In this document: positions 1-9,449 of the stretch, in pieces
Layout of the letters: the number at the start of each line of letters is the position of its first letter
Position numbering within the stretch: position 1 is the first letter of the stretch
Program-made: the position numbers and the translations under genes
The notes under the pieces: generated by a model
The model's input: the letters and a program-made list of their open reading frames with translations, nothing else
Database searches by the model: none
Told to the model about the DNA's origin: nothing
Assembly: GCA_964230215.1 (NCBI GenBank)
Contig: CAXRGQ010000004.1
Location: 1 to 64,000 of the forward strand
Direction of reading: 5' to 3'
DNA length: 64,000 nt
Source of the DNA: JAUILH01 sp964230215
GTDB taxonomy: Bacteria; Bacteroidota; Bacteroidia; Flavobacteriales_D; JAUILH01

Positions 1-150
1 TTTCGAATATTGAATCCCAAATTTTGGATTTAAGCAGCTGACTAGTGTGTCGTTTAATTGGTCAATGAGTGCCCATCGTTAAGAAATTATCAATCATAAA
101 TACTCAATCATCAATTTCGTTAACCTTAAAGCCTATCCCCAGCGACACTT

Positions 151-185
151 TCGAATTTCAAATCTCAAATCTCGAATTTCAAATC
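151..185. repeat. Short direct repeat in AT-rich intergenic DNA
   Basis: The 14-mer TCGAATTTCAAATC occurs at 151-164 and again at 172-185, 21 bases apart, within a low-complexity stretch of related words (CAAATCTC and the like). It lies just downstream of the small minus-strand gene that ends at 189. No hairpin of terminator quality was seen. Such degenerate intergenic strings are common in Bacteroidota; no function is claimed. In bases 1-150 I see nothing coding. Confidence 0.5.
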
Positions 186-188
186 CCA

Positions 189-368
189 TTATTTAATCAA
201 CCACTTAGCCAATATCGTAAAGATAATTGCCGTCGAACTAATCAAAGCATATTTATATAGGTATACAAAGTTTTTACGCTGATCATTCTTCTCACTTTGC
301 ATAGTGTAAAGCACAACGGCAATAAACACACATATCAAGGCATTTCCTGCTAAAATTTTCAGTAACAT
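189..368 (-). CDS. Small two-helix membrane protein, unknown function
   Basis: A 59-residue reading frame opens with ATG at 368 and ends with TAA at 189. The protein starts MLLKILAGNALICVF and ends ILAKWLIK. It has two clear hydrophobic segments (about residues 5-22 and 40-56) separated by a short charged loop rich in Lys, Asn and Gln, so an inner-membrane hairpin is expected. It starts 3 bases after the stop of the TPR-SpoIIE gene on the same strand, so it is probably the last gene of the Bat operon transcript. I recognise no family. Frame integrity, tight spacing and a credible membrane topology are the evidence that it is real; it is shorter than common gene-calling cut-offs. Confidence 0.6.
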   Translation of the reverse strand: MLLKILAGNALICVFIAVVLYTMQSEKNDQRKNFVYLYKYALISSTAIIFTILAKWLIK

Positions 369-371
369 AAT

Positions 372-2645
372 TTAAAGCTTTATCCCTAATACGCAGATAT
401 CATCTATTTGTTCGAAATTCCCTCTCCAATCTAAGTGCAATTGCTTTAAGAGTTTAACATGCTCTTCCATACTAGATATCTCCTGCTGCTCGATCAACCA
501 CTTTTTAAGTTTAGGAGATTTTAATTTCTTACCATTAGGACCGCCAAATTGATCAATATATCCGTCAGAACTCATATATAGTTTAGCTCCTTTATTCAGT
601 GTAAACTCTACTTGAGTAAATGGCGACATTTGCGAATACAAACCAATAGGTTGTCTATCTCCACGAATATCAGAGATGGAGTAATCATCAATTATGTTCT
701 TTCTGATCTTTTTGTTTTCACTAAGCTGAGTAGTTCCTTTTTCAATTACCCAAAGCGGGTTGTTGGCTCCCGAATACTTAATATTAAAAGAAGAATTATC
801 CTTAGATTCAACCGATAACAATGAAATATCCATTCCATCTCTCACCTCCTTACCAGATGAGGCAAAAGTGTCAATTACAATCTCCCTTGTTTTGTTAAGG
901 ATATCTGCAGGATTTAATAAGCCATGCTCTTTAACAGCGCTGTTTAAAGCATTGCTACACACAACACTTACCATAGCACCTGGCACCCCATGTCCAGTAC
1001 AATCTGCTACCGCGATTAGATGTAAATTATCTATCGTGTTTAACCAGTAAAAATCCCCACTAACCACGTGTTTGGGCATGTATAGTACAAATCCGTCTGA
1101 AAATGCACTTTGAATAGATTCAGACGATGGGAGAATAGCATGTTGCAATCTTTCGGCGTAATTAATACTGTCTGAAATCTCCTTGTGGTTGGTTTCGAGC
1201 TGTTTGTGCTGATCCTCTATCTTAGATTTTTGCTTCTCAACCGCCTTCTTTTGTTCCTCAATTAATTGATTCGCTAATTGCTTCTGCTTGTTATTGCGAT
1301 ACAAGATAATTATTACAAAGGCCATCAACACAAAACCACCAATGGATGCTATTATATATATCTGGTTCTTTTTTTGCTGATTTTTAAACTCTTGCTCTTC
1401 AATTTTTCGTTCGTAATCTTCACGTTCTTTTATTGCTTGAGCTTTTGCCTGCTGCTCTGCTGCAATTAGCGAATCACGCATTCTAAGGGTGTTGTACTTT
1501 TCTTCATACTGCTTTTTGAATAGAGACTTAGAACGATCTTTTTGTATGATTTGATTGGATATTTCAATGTGAAACTGTAGCATTTCTAAGGCTCTTTGGA
1601 ACTTTCCTTGTGCTTTATATAATGTGCTTAATTGTTCGGATGCCTCACTCAGATGAACAGGAAAGCCTGTTTCTTTCGCTATACCCAGTCCAAGTTCGGC
1701 ATAAGCGATTGCTTCAGAGGTTTTGTTTTTGGAATTGTAAAGCTTGGATAATTCAATATATGATGTAAAAATCCCGTCTTTCTCCCCAATGGATTGTCTA
1801 AGGGCTAAGGCCTCATTGAAATACTCCTCAGCTTTGTCTAATCTGTTCATCTCAAGATGAATATTTCCAATTCTTGCAGTAGCATTGGCTTGAGAAGCAA
1901 TGGCGTGAATATTTGATGCAATTAATTGAGACTTCTGAGAATATTCCATGGCTGTCTCGTATTCGTCAATAGTGAAGTACACACTGGCGAGATTGTTATA
2001 TGATACAACCATTCCCAATGAGTCGTTTTGCTTCTGCTGAATCTCAAGGGCTTCCTTAAAAAAAGCAATCGCCTCATCATAGTTTTCCTGACTGGTGTGT
2101 AAGTATCCAAGGTTTCCTAGTGAAGTGGCTACTCCCTGCATGTTTTTTAACTCCTTGTCGATACTTAGACTTGCCATGTAATACTCTAGTGCTTTATCAA
2201 ACAGACCGACATCATTGTAGATTACACCTAGGTCATTGTAAGAATAGGACATGTTTTCCTTATTGCCCAACGCCTCATCAATTTCCAGGGCTTGGTTTAG
2301 GTAGTATATGGTCATCTCGGGATCACCACTGTTCCGATAGATTTGGGATAAATTGAATAGCAAATCTGATTTAACGACTTGTAGCTCTTCTTTGACCTCA
2401 TTGCTCCATTGTTGTTTGAGCAAGTCATTCGTCATGGTTAAGGCTTGTTCCCAAAGCGTTTTAGCCCTCTCTGGTTCTTCAAGATATATTTCCTGAGCTA
2501 GGTTTAGATTATCATAGATACGAACAGTATCATCAATGCTAATTTGTGCATTGATAGTGGATGAAGTGCACAAACTAAGTGCAAGTAATACTATTTTAAT
2601 CAGGTGTTTGATAAGAGCACAAGATAGTGAATCTCGGCAATCCAA
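372..2645 (-). CDS. TPR-transmembrane-SpoIIE (PP2C-type) serine phosphatase
   Basis: This 757-residue protein has a signal-like N-terminus (hydrophobic LIKIVLLALSLCTSS then INAQ), about seven tetratricopeptide repeats (roughly residues 80-390), one membrane helix (near 440-460), a charged coiled coil (near 460-500) and a C-terminal SpoIIE/PP2C domain with VSGDFYW, VADCTGHGVPGAMVSV and SDGYIDQFGG, which supply the metal-binding aspartates of the family. It likely dephosphorylates Ser/Thr on an anti-sigma-antagonist-like partner in response to something sensed by the periplasmic TPRs (inference). The start is TTG (2645-2643); no upstream ATG fits. It begins 16 bases after batE on the same strand and probably shares its transcript. 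A split paralogue lies at 18923-21111. Confidence 0.85.
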   Translation of the reverse strand: MDCRDSLSCALIKHLIKIVLLALSLCTSSTINAQISIDDTVRIYDNLNLAQEIYLEEPERAKTLWEQALTMTNDLLKQQWSNEVKEELQVVKSDLLFNLSQIYRNSGDPEMTIYYLNQALEIDEALGNKENMSYSYNDLGVIYNDVGLFDKALEYYMASLSIDKELKNMQGVATSLGNLGYLHTSQENYDEAIAFFKEALEIQQKQNDSLGMVVSYNNLASVYFTIDEYETAMEYSQKSQLIASNIHAIASQANATARIGNIHLEMNRLDKAEEYFNEALALRQSIGEKDGIFTSYIELSKLYNSKNKTSEAIAYAELGLGIAKETGFPVHLSEASEQLSTLYKAQGKFQRALEMLQFHIEISNQIIQKDRSKSLFKKQYEEKYNTLRMRDSLIAAEQQAKAQAIKEREDYERKIEEQEFKNQQKKNQIYIIASIGGFVLMAFVIIILYRNNKQKQLANQLIEEQKKAVEKQKSKIEDQHKQLETNHKEISDSINYAERLQHAILPSSESIQSAFSDGFVLYMPKHVVSGDFYWLNTIDNLHLIAVADCTGHGVPGAMVSVVCSNALNSAVKEHGLLNPADILNKTREIVIDTFASSGKEVRDGMDISLLSVESKDNSSFNIKYSGANNPLWVIEKGTTQLSENKKIRKNIIDDYSISDIRGDRQPIGLYSQMSPFTQVEFTLNKGAKLYMSSDGYIDQFGGPNGKKLKSPKLKKWLIEQQEISSMEEHVKLLKQLHLDWRGNFEQIDDICVLGIKL

Positions 2646-2661
2646 TAATAATTTTGGAAAC

Positions 2662-3405
2662 TTATATCTGCTCTAAATCCTCTTTGCTCATCCAGCCCTG
2701 AAGCTTGTCAATTTCGATTCGGTACCACTCATTATTTTCCTCTATAATCTCTACCGTGGTGCCTTCGTGCAATTCGAACAACATTTCGGCGTTTGCAGAT
2801 GGTTCGTTTAGGATTTCAACACTCTCTGACATAATCACGCCCTTTTCGTGATTGTTTAGATGGTTTTTATGAAAATACGCCAAGCTGATAGCTACTATTC
2901 CTAAAACTATCGCCGTAATCCCAGAATAGAAAGCGATTTGTTTAAGTTTAGAAGTACCTACGAATAAGAACGCACTCAGCGATAAAAATCCGAATCCGCA
3001 TAAAAGAATAGCTGTCCACGACCAGAAGTTTTTACCTTTTGACGCTACAACCGACACCATCGCAGCATTGATTCCCTTTGCCGGGATGATTTCTGTTTTA
3101 TCAAGCAGAGCGGGATTGGCAATCGAATCAAGATTATAAATAATGTCTTCATCGTTTGGTGCTAGTTTGTGGGCTTTTTCAAGATACAATTTGGCGTGGG
3201 CTAAATCATTGAGTTTGAAATAGGCATTTCCCAGATTGTAATAGAGTTCTGGAGATTCAAGTCCGTCATCCACTATTTTTTGATAGGCTTCAACAGCATC
3301 TTCATAGCGCTGATCTTTGTATGCAGCATTACCTTCATTAAAGTCATTGTTCGCAAAAGAAACCAACGAACAAACCAAATATGCTATGCTAATTAGATAT
3401 TTCAT
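2662..3405 (-). CDS. batE: BatE: TPR and SH3-domain protein of the Bat operon
   Basis: This 247-residue protein has an N-terminal signal sequence, tetratricopeptide repeats (about 20-100, including ELYYNLGNAYFKLNDL), two membrane segments (about 125-150 and 155-175) and a C-terminal bacterial SH3-like domain (about 190-245, with EGTTVEIIEENNEWYRIEI). This is the usual BatE build in Bacteroidota. Its ATG overlaps the batD stop by four bases (ATGA), so translation is coupled. The Bat proteins were first described in Bacteroides fragilis as aerotolerance factors; the biochemical role of BatE is not settled. It most likely helps assemble the periplasmic side of the MoxR-Bat complex. Confidence 0.85.
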   Translation of the reverse strand: MKYLISIAYLVCSLVSFANNDFNEGNAAYKDQRYEDAVEAYQKIVDDGLESPELYYNLGNAYFKLNDLAHAKLYLEKAHKLAPNDEDIIYNLDSIANPALLDKTEIIPAKGINAAMVSVVASKGKNFWSWTAILLCGFGFLSLSAFLFVGTSKLKQIAFYSGITAIVLGIVAISLAYFHKNHLNNHEKGVIMSESVEILNEPSANAEMLFELHEGTTVEIIEENNEWYRIEIDKLQGWMSKEDLEQI

Positions 3406-5144
3406 TTTATCTCGCTTTCAATTGTGGTGATTAACTGAATACTGTCCTGATACACATCCTGAGGGTTCCCGCTTATAGCTCCGTATCTAGCCATTTCACA
3501 TTGCTCAAGTGATGATATCAACTTACTTACTGTGTCGGAAGAAACAGACTTAGCTTCAAGTTCTGTACGAATGGTTTGTTTATTCATATCTGCCGCCTGC
3601 ATTCCTATTTTAGTGCTTATGTAAGAGTACAATGCACGAATATTTTCTATGTAAAAAGCATCTTTATCGCCATGGTCTAAATGAGATTTGGCCTTCTTTA
3701 AACGGGCAGTAGCTAGCTTTCCTGCCTTTGCAATAGCGCGCTGAAGCTCTGTTTCAGGGTCGTCCTCTTTTTTTCTTCGCTTAACAAATACCAGAATAAA
3801 AAAGGCTAGGGCAGGGGTGCCAAGCGCCAGCCAGAATTTAGAGCTGCCGAATAAGTAAGTGCCTTTTTGGGATAAGCTCGTATCCGTTTTTATATAACGA
3901 AGATCTTTTACGCCAGATTCAAGTGCAAGCTTGTTTTCATCGTCTGCCAGTCGTTTAGCTTTAATGTTTGGATTGTCGACCTTAATGCTAATTTCATCGG
4001 TGCTTGCGGTTCTGTATGTACCACTTTCAGGGTCAAAATAGGAGAACTCAAAAGGTCCGATGGAAAAATCGCCATTTGCCAGGGGAACAGTGAAATAATT
4101 ATAGGTTTTCTTTACACTCATGCCTGAAGAGCTTGGCGTAGATTCTGCTTCTGATTCAGGCGGGTAACTATCAAACTGTTTTGGGAGCTTTATAGCAGGA
4201 TCATCAAAATCAGTGTTACCTTTTCCTGTAATTTCAATTTGTAGGTCAAATCCGTCGTCATCTTCACCTAAGAAGTCTTTAGACGCCGTAGCACTTATGT
4301 CAAAACTACCTACGGCTCCTGAGAAATTATCTGGTTTAGACGTTTCAGGTAGCGCTTTAACGGTAATGGTAACGGCGTTACTTTTTGCATCAACCACCGC
4401 TGTATTCCAACCCCAACTATCGGTTAATACCATCTGAACGTCATAGGGGTCCAGTTGAAATGTGCCTGCAGAGGACGGAAGCAAAAGCTCTCTTTCAAGT
4501 GTGAGCACCTGATATGCCTTCCCATTAATATTTTCCGTAGCTACATCATATTGTTTGATGTTTTTTGACAACAAGCTGTGTTTGTTAAAGCCTGTATAGC
4601 TCGGGAAGTTTACATCACGAATTTGTCTGAACTTGTAGGGCGTGTATACCTTGTACACCATTGTGAATGGTTCTCCTTGATATACTGCAGTTTTTGATGG
4701 ATAGACCTTTGCGATGAGCTTTGCATTAGGATCAAACGCACCTGCAGCAACTTGAGGTGCAGTGCCTTTGCTCACTTCAATTGTAATTGGCTGAGTGCGG
4801 TAAGTTTTTCCGTCTACAACCAAAGCAGCACTTTCAATAACTAATTTACCAGGGCGTTTCGCTTGCAGATAGTAATTACGAGAAATAGAGTAGGAGTCAC
4901 TACGTTTACCATTAATAATGGAAATGGATGACATCACATTCTCTCCGCCTCCCTGGGCATTAAAGTCCTTAAACGCAGGTGGTGTGAAGTCTCCTTTAGC
5001 GTTGTACTTAATTTTCAGAATTATTTTATCGTCGGTTGAGACTTCTCTACCATTAGTTTGAACAGATGCAGAAAAATCCACCTGGCTAAGTGCTACGAAT
5101 CCTTGTAGCACCAACACACACAGTATAATTATTGATTTTACCAC
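3402..5144 (-). CDS. batD: BatD: periplasmic Ig-like scaffold with membrane anchor
   Basis: This 580-residue protein has a signal peptide (about 1-20, ending ALSQ), a long beta-rich periplasmic part typical of BatD (about 22-415) with the family-like segments VYKVYTPYKFRQIRDVNFP and KKTYNYFTVPL, a membrane helix (about 430-453, FWLALGTPALAFFILVFV) followed by a KRRKKE stop-transfer and a cytoplasmic helical tail. The start is GTG at 5144, overlapping the batC end by 7 bases; batE overlaps its stop by four. It probably links the VWA proteins BatA/BatB to the envelope (inference from operon and fold). Length is normal for the family. Confidence 0.85.
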   Translation of the reverse strand: MVKSIIILCVLVLQGFVALSQVDFSASVQTNGREVSTDDKIILKIKYNAKGDFTPPAFKDFNAQGGGENVMSSISIINGKRSDSYSISRNYYLQAKRPGKLVIESAALVVDGKTYRTQPITIEVSKGTAPQVAAGAFDPNAKLIAKVYPSKTAVYQGEPFTMVYKVYTPYKFRQIRDVNFPSYTGFNKHSLLSKNIKQYDVATENINGKAYQVLTLERELLLPSSAGTFQLDPYDVQMVLTDSWGWNTAVVDAKSNAVTITVKALPETSKPDNFSGAVGSFDISATASKDFLGEDDDGFDLQIEITGKGNTDFDDPAIKLPKQFDSYPPESEAESTPSSSGMSVKKTYNYFTVPLANGDFSIGPFEFSYFDPESGTYRTASTDEISIKVDNPNIKAKRLADDENKLALESGVKDLRYIKTDTSLSQKGTYLFGSSKFWLALGTPALAFFILVFVKRRKKEDDPETELQRAIAKAGKLATARLKKAKSHLDHGDKDAFYIENIRALYSYISTKIGMQAADMNKQTIRTELEAKSVSSDTVSKLISSLEQCEMARYGAISGNPQDVYQDSIQLITTIESEIK

Positions 5145-7261
5145 TTTTTACCTGAATTATAATCCGTTTCGTTTCCTTTATTTTTGTTTACTTGTTGTAA
5201 AGTTCTTTTTTGCCTATCCAAGCTAGATTGAAAACTTCTTTCGGCGTTCTCTTGTTTTGGCGATAGTACTCTAATTGCTTCAGAGTTCTCTTGACCATCC
5301 TTACTATTCTGATTTTGTTTGTTTTCCTGCATTTTGGCTGCCAGCTTTTCTTTCTCGCGCTCTAGTTCAGCTTTCTTTTGCTCGAGTTCTGCTTGTTTGC
5401 GTTTTTTCTCTTGGTCGCTCTGATTGCTTTTGTTCAATTCTTCTTGTTGCTTTTGAAGCTCTTTTGCTTTGTCTTGTAATTCTTTTTGCTGCTTCTTAAG
5501 TTCTTCTTGTTTTGCACTTTGTTGGTCGCTTGAATTTGATTTTGAACTGCTTTTTTCTTCTTGCAGTTCTTGTTTCTTCTGACCTAGGCTTTCTCTTTGA
5601 TTTTGCAATTGCTGTTGCTTTTGATCCATTTCTTGATTCTTAGCATCTTGCTTTTTCTGAAGGTTCTCTAGGTCCTTTTGTAGTTGCTCGCTCTTTTGTT
5701 TGTTTCCTTGTTGTTCGGCTTTGTCACGCTCTTTGCGCAACTGCTCTTTTTGTTTAGCCGTCTGCTCATTGAACTTGCTTTGTTCCTCTTGAGACTTCAT
5801 TTGTTCCTTATGCAAATCTTCTTGTTTGTTATGAAGGTCTTGCTGCTGCTTGTTAATGTTTTTGTCTTTCGAGTTCTGAGAAGATTGTTGGTCCTTCTGT
5901 AAATCCTGCTTTTCTTGATTTAGTTTATCCTTCTCGTTTTGCAATCTTTGTTTTTCTAAGGCATCTTTCTGTTGCTGCAATTCATCCTTTTGTCTCTGAA
6001 TATCATCTTGAGCTTGTTTACGCTCTTTCTCGGACATATTGTCCCTATTCTTATCAAAGTCTTTTTTCTGCTTTTCAAGCTGTTTTTCTTGATTTTTTAT
6101 GGATTGTTCTTTACGCTCTTGTGACTGATTTTGAGCTTTATCCATTTTATCTTTTAATTCATTCTGCTTGGACTTAAGTTGATTCTGTTCCTGCTTCAAT
6201 TTATCCATCTGCTCATTCATGGCGTCATTGCGCTCTTGCTGCTGCTTATTGATATTGTCAATTTGCTTTTGTTTTTGTTTTGCTTTTTGATCATCACCGG
6301 CTTGTTCAGCTGCTTGCTTTTCTTTTTCTAGGGCATCTTTCTTAGCTTTATCCGCTTTATTCTGAGCGGCCTGCTGATCTTGCAATTCCTTCTGCTTTTG
6401 ATGATTTTGTTCTTGTTTAGACTGAGTATCTTGTCTTTCCTTATTTATTTGCTCTTGTTTTTTTGTGTTTTCAGGATTCTCACCGGACTGCTTATCCTTT
6501 TCAATTTGCTCCTTTTCTTCTTGGATATCTTTTTTCTGCTGATTCAGCTCTTCTTCCTCCTTCTTTATGCGCTCTTGATTTAATTGGTCACGCTCTTTTT
6601 GAAGCTCTTCGCGCTCTTGATCAATCTTCTCTTGCTCTTTTTTCTGCTCTTCTTCAGACATCTTGTCCTTTTTGTCTTCTAATTCTTGTTGCTTTTTATC
6701 GAGCTGTTCTTCTTTCTTATCAAGTTCGTTTTCCTTTTGCTCCATAGGGTCTTCTGGAGCGCTATTTTCTTCCTGGTCGGATTGATTATCTGGATTCAGT
6801 AGACGCCTTGCATATAGCAAGTTGTATCGACTTTTCTCAGCATTACTGTTATTTCGTAATGATTCTTTGTAATATGAAATAGATTGATGAAGTAGGCTAT
6901 CGGTGTTGTTGGCTGTATGTAAATAGCCGCTATCAATTAGCGCTTTAGCTGAATACAAGAAACAATTGCCTAGATTATGATGAATGCGGGATAAATCAGA
7001 CTTCTCAGAAGCTAATGACAGTGCTTCTTGAAACATTAATGCGGCTTCAGCAAAATCGCCTTTTCTATAGTACGTGTTGCCCTTGTTATATTTGGCTTTT
7101 AGGATAAATGATTGATCCTCCAGTGCTTTATCGTAGTCAACTAAAGCTAGGTCATACGCGCCCGAAGAATATGCTTCATTCCCATCAGATAACCATTTTC
7201 TGCCCTGTCCATGCATTAACATAGGGATGCTTAGAAATATGATAAATAATACTCTCATCAT
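5138..7261 (-). CDS. batC: BatC-type TPR protein with giant K/Q/E coiled coil
   Basis: This 707-residue protein has a signal peptide (about 1-19), three TPR-like units (about 20-150, with AKYNKGNTYYRKGDF), then about 500 residues composed almost only of Lys, Gln, Glu, Asp, Asn and Leu (about 165-670), and a basic Asn-rich tail ending SGKKW. The low-complexity part has the heptad look of a continuous coiled coil, for example KQQKELQDKAKELQKQQEEL, and many repeats of QKELQ/KDELQ-like words. There is no second membrane helix, so it should be periplasmic. Usual BatC proteins are roughly 250-300 residues (from memory), so this one is greatly enlarged. ATG at 7261 overlaps the batB stop by four bases. 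Confidence 0.8.
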   Translation of the reverse strand: MMRVLFIIFLSIPMLMHGQGRKWLSDGNEAYSSGAYDLALVDYDKALEDQSFILKAKYNKGNTYYRKGDFAEAALMFQEALSLASEKSDLSRIHHNLGNCFLYSAKALIDSGYLHTANNTDSLLHQSISYYKESLRNNSNAEKSRYNLLYARRLLNPDNQSDQEENSAPEDPMEQKENELDKKEEQLDKKQQELEDKKDKMSEEEQKKEQEKIDQEREELQKERDQLNQERIKKEEEELNQQKKDIQEEKEQIEKDKQSGENPENTKKQEQINKERQDTQSKQEQNHQKQKELQDQQAAQNKADKAKKDALEKEKQAAEQAGDDQKAKQKQKQIDNINKQQQERNDAMNEQMDKLKQEQNQLKSKQNELKDKMDKAQNQSQERKEQSIKNQEKQLEKQKKDFDKNRDNMSEKERKQAQDDIQRQKDELQQQKDALEKQRLQNEKDKLNQEKQDLQKDQQSSQNSKDKNINKQQQDLHNKQEDLHKEQMKSQEEQSKFNEQTAKQKEQLRKERDKAEQQGNKQKSEQLQKDLENLQKKQDAKNQEMDQKQQQLQNQRESLGQKKQELQEEKSSSKSNSSDQQSAKQEELKKQQKELQDKAKELQKQQEELNKSNQSDQEKKRKQAELEQKKAELEREKEKLAAKMQENKQNQNSKDGQENSEAIRVLSPKQENAERSFQSSLDRQKRTLQQVNKNKGNETDYNSGKKW

Positions 7262-8421
7262 GCTTCAAACAAATTATACTTCTTTTTAGATCGCATAAAA
7301 TCACTTTGGATAAAACTACTAAGTAGGTAGAGTAGAGCACCCGGAATTAAAAACCATAAAAATTGATCTTTAAATTCGGTATACTCTGTATTCCCAAAGT
7401 TTGTTTTTTCCATTTTATTTAAGTCTTCAATTATGTAATCTAAACCTAAATCTGTGCTTGTTGCTTTGATGTATGCCCCGTTTCCAACTTCTGCTATCTC
7501 CTGCAACATTGGCTCGTTTAGTTTAGACAACACAGTATTGCCCTGATTGTTTTTGATGTAACCATAGACATTGCCATCACTATCAACTTTCGGAATTCTT
7601 GCACCGCGTGGCGTCCCCATTCCGATAGTGTATACTTTTACTTCTTTGCTATCGAAAGCGTTTTTGGCTGCTAGCACAGCATCTGCCTCATGGTTTTCTC
7701 CATCTGATACGACAATGATAGCCTTATTTGTTTTATCCTTCTTGTTAAAAGATGTTAAACTAACCTCAATGGCATTTGCAATGTTAGTTCCCTGGATTCT
7801 AAGCATATCTGTATTGATGTTTCCAAGATCGTACATAAGTGCCTCATAATCCTGAGTGAGGGCTACTTGTTTGTATGCATTTCCTGCAAAAATAACTAGT
7901 CCAGCACGGTCACCCTTTAAACCATCTTCTAAGAGTTTGTTAATGGCTCGTTTTGCAATGGCAATCCGACTGTATCCCTTGCTTAGGTCACGGGTTTCCA
8001 TACTTTTTGATATGTCTAAGGCAAAAATGATGTCAATACCTTGTGCTGAACCCATGCGTTTTTGTTCACCGAACTGAGGATTTAGCAAAGATATCAGCAT
8101 TAAACCAAGTCCTAATCGCATTAAAATGTAGCGTAAGTTTATTTTGTAGCTCGCGATTGTTGGCATTAACTTATCCAATAATCGTGCGTCTGCGTAGGAC
8201 TTAATGGCCCTTTTCTTCCATTGATAATGCAAGTAATATGCGATACTAAAAGCTGGCAGAACTGCTAATGACCATAGTAAGTCTTCATGCTCAAGTTTAA
8301 AGCCTTTGTTTTCGAGTTTTACTGAGAAGTAAAGCCATGCACAGAGTGTCCAAAAGATTACTTCCACCGCAATAATACTCACAGCCAAGCCACCAAGTCG
8401 ATATGTTTTGTTTTGACTCAT
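7258..8421 (-). CDS. batB: BatB: VWA-domain membrane protein
   Basis: From ATG at 8421 this is a 387-residue protein: two N-terminal membrane helices (about 12-33 and 47-65), a third near 85-103, a von Willebrand factor A domain (about 115-320) with a MIDAS motif (FALDISKSM, then TNIANAI and VVSDGENHE) and a C-terminal helix (LWFLIPGALLYLLSSF). The frame stays open upstream to 8496, but the 8421 ATG makes the ATGA overlap with the batA stop that is typical of this operon, so I chose it. BatA and BatB are paralogous membrane VWA proteins expected to interact with the MoxR ATPase and BatD. Metal-dependent binding by the MIDAS site is inferred from intact residues. Confidence 0.9.
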   Translation of the reverse strand: MSQNKTYRLGGLAVSIIAVEVIFWTLCAWLYFSVKLENKGFKLEHEDLLWSLAVLPAFSIAYYLHYQWKKRAIKSYADARLLDKLMPTIASYKINLRYILMRLGLGLMLISLLNPQFGEQKRMGSAQGIDIIFALDISKSMETRDLSKGYSRIAIAKRAINKLLEDGLKGDRAGLVIFAGNAYKQVALTQDYEALMYDLGNINTDMLRIQGTNIANAIEVSLTSFNKKDKTNKAIIVVSDGENHEADAVLAAKNAFDSKEVKVYTIGMGTPRGARIPKVDSDGNVYGYIKNNQGNTVLSKLNEPMLQEIAEVGNGAYIKATSTDLGLDYIIEDLNKMEKTNFGNTEYTEFKDQFLWFLIPGALLYLLSSFIQSDFMRSKKKYNLFEA

Positions 8422-9449
8422 GGTAAATGACGCAGTATTGTGAAATTTAAAATTGTCGGGATGAGTAGTAGTAATAAGCCCGGAATTAAATACCATCTGA
8501 ATTCCTCTGGCGGCTCAATGGTAATGGCGTTTGATTTAATCTTGCTCTTCTCAAGTTCGTTAATTTCATCATAGATGGCGGCTAAAGCGGCTTCATTGGT
8601 TGCTCTGTAGTAGTTGCCGCCAGTTTCTTTGGCAATTTCTTGAAGCAGTTCTTCGTCTATTTCAACAGGGACGCTTTGACGAATAGTGTATCCTCCCATA
8701 TCAATAGGCATAGGAGCGGTTCCATTGCTCCCAATACCAATGGTATAGACTTTTATATCATACGATTTGGCGTTTTCTGCTGCCGTTAATGGATCGATTT
8801 CACCTGTGTTGTTTACACCGTCTGTAAGTAGAATAATTACCTTGCTTTTTGCTTTGCTCTTGTAGATGCTGGCTGCGGCTAGGTTTAAACCATCGCCAAT
8901 GGCCGTGCTCGCTGTCACCATGTTAGTGTTAAGTTCAGCGAATTTTTCCTTTAAGTGATTGTGGTCGTGGCTCAAAGGGCTCACCATAAATGCCTCACCA
9001 CCGTAAACCACTAATCCTATGTTATCATTCTCACGCTTATCTACAAACTCCTGTGCCATTCGAATTGAGGCGTCCAACCTGTTCTTATTGAAATCTTCTG
9101 CGTTCATACTTGCAGAAATATCCATCGCTATGATGATATCAATACCTTCTATATAGTTGTCTTCTAATACTTCACGCTTTTTCGGGTCTTTTGGACTTGC
9201 GATAGCCGTTAACACAAGTATAAACCCGAGAATGGTAAGTCCGTGCAGTATCCATTGGTAGGTGGTGAATGCATGAGACTTCAAGTTGTATTTACCCGCC
9301 GTACTTAATGAAAGACGTTCGGTTTTCTTTTTGTTAGCTAAGAATTTTATTCCAACTAAAATTAAGACAAGCGGAATTATTCCCCAAAACACCATGGGAT
9401 AAGTGAAATCATAATCTAAAACAGACAATATATTTACACTACTCTTCAT
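8418..9449 (-). CDS. batA: BatA: VWA-domain membrane protein
   Basis: This 343-residue protein has membrane helices near residues 17-35 and 57-75, a VWA domain (about 88-295) with an intact MIDAS (IIAMDISASM, then TAIGDGL and LLTDGVNN) and a C-terminal helix (FRWYLIPGLLLLLIPTIL). The first possible codon at 9452 is TTG and is followed directly by ATG at 9449; I use the ATG. It overlaps the preceding gene by 11 bases and batB by four. In Bacteroidota batA and batB always appear as neighbours behind moxR and a DUF58 gene, as here. Confidence in the family is high; the physiological role (oxidative or envelope stress tolerance) rests on work in other species. Confidence 0.9.
   Translation of the reverse strand: MKSSVNILSVLDYDFTYPMVFWGIIPLVLILVGIKFLANKKKTERLSLSTAGKYNLKSHAFTTYQWILHGLTILGFILVLTAIASPKDPKKREVLEDNYIEGIDIIIAMDISASMNAEDFNKNRLDASIRMAQEFVDKRENDNIGLVVYGGEAFMVSPLSHDHNHLKEKFAELNTNMVTASTAIGDGLNLAAASIYKSKAKSKVIILLTDGVNNTGEIDPLTAAENAKSYDIKVYTIGIGSNGTAPMPIDMGGYTIRQSVPVEIDEELLQEIAKETGGNYYRATNEAALAAIYDEINELEKSKIKSNAITIEPPEEFRWYLIPGLLLLLIPTILNFTILRHLP

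Noticed and set aside
5684..6747. Several Leu/Phe-rich plus-strand frames inside batC
   Set aside because: They arise from antisense reading of Lys/Gln/Glu-rich codons and have no start signals or domains.
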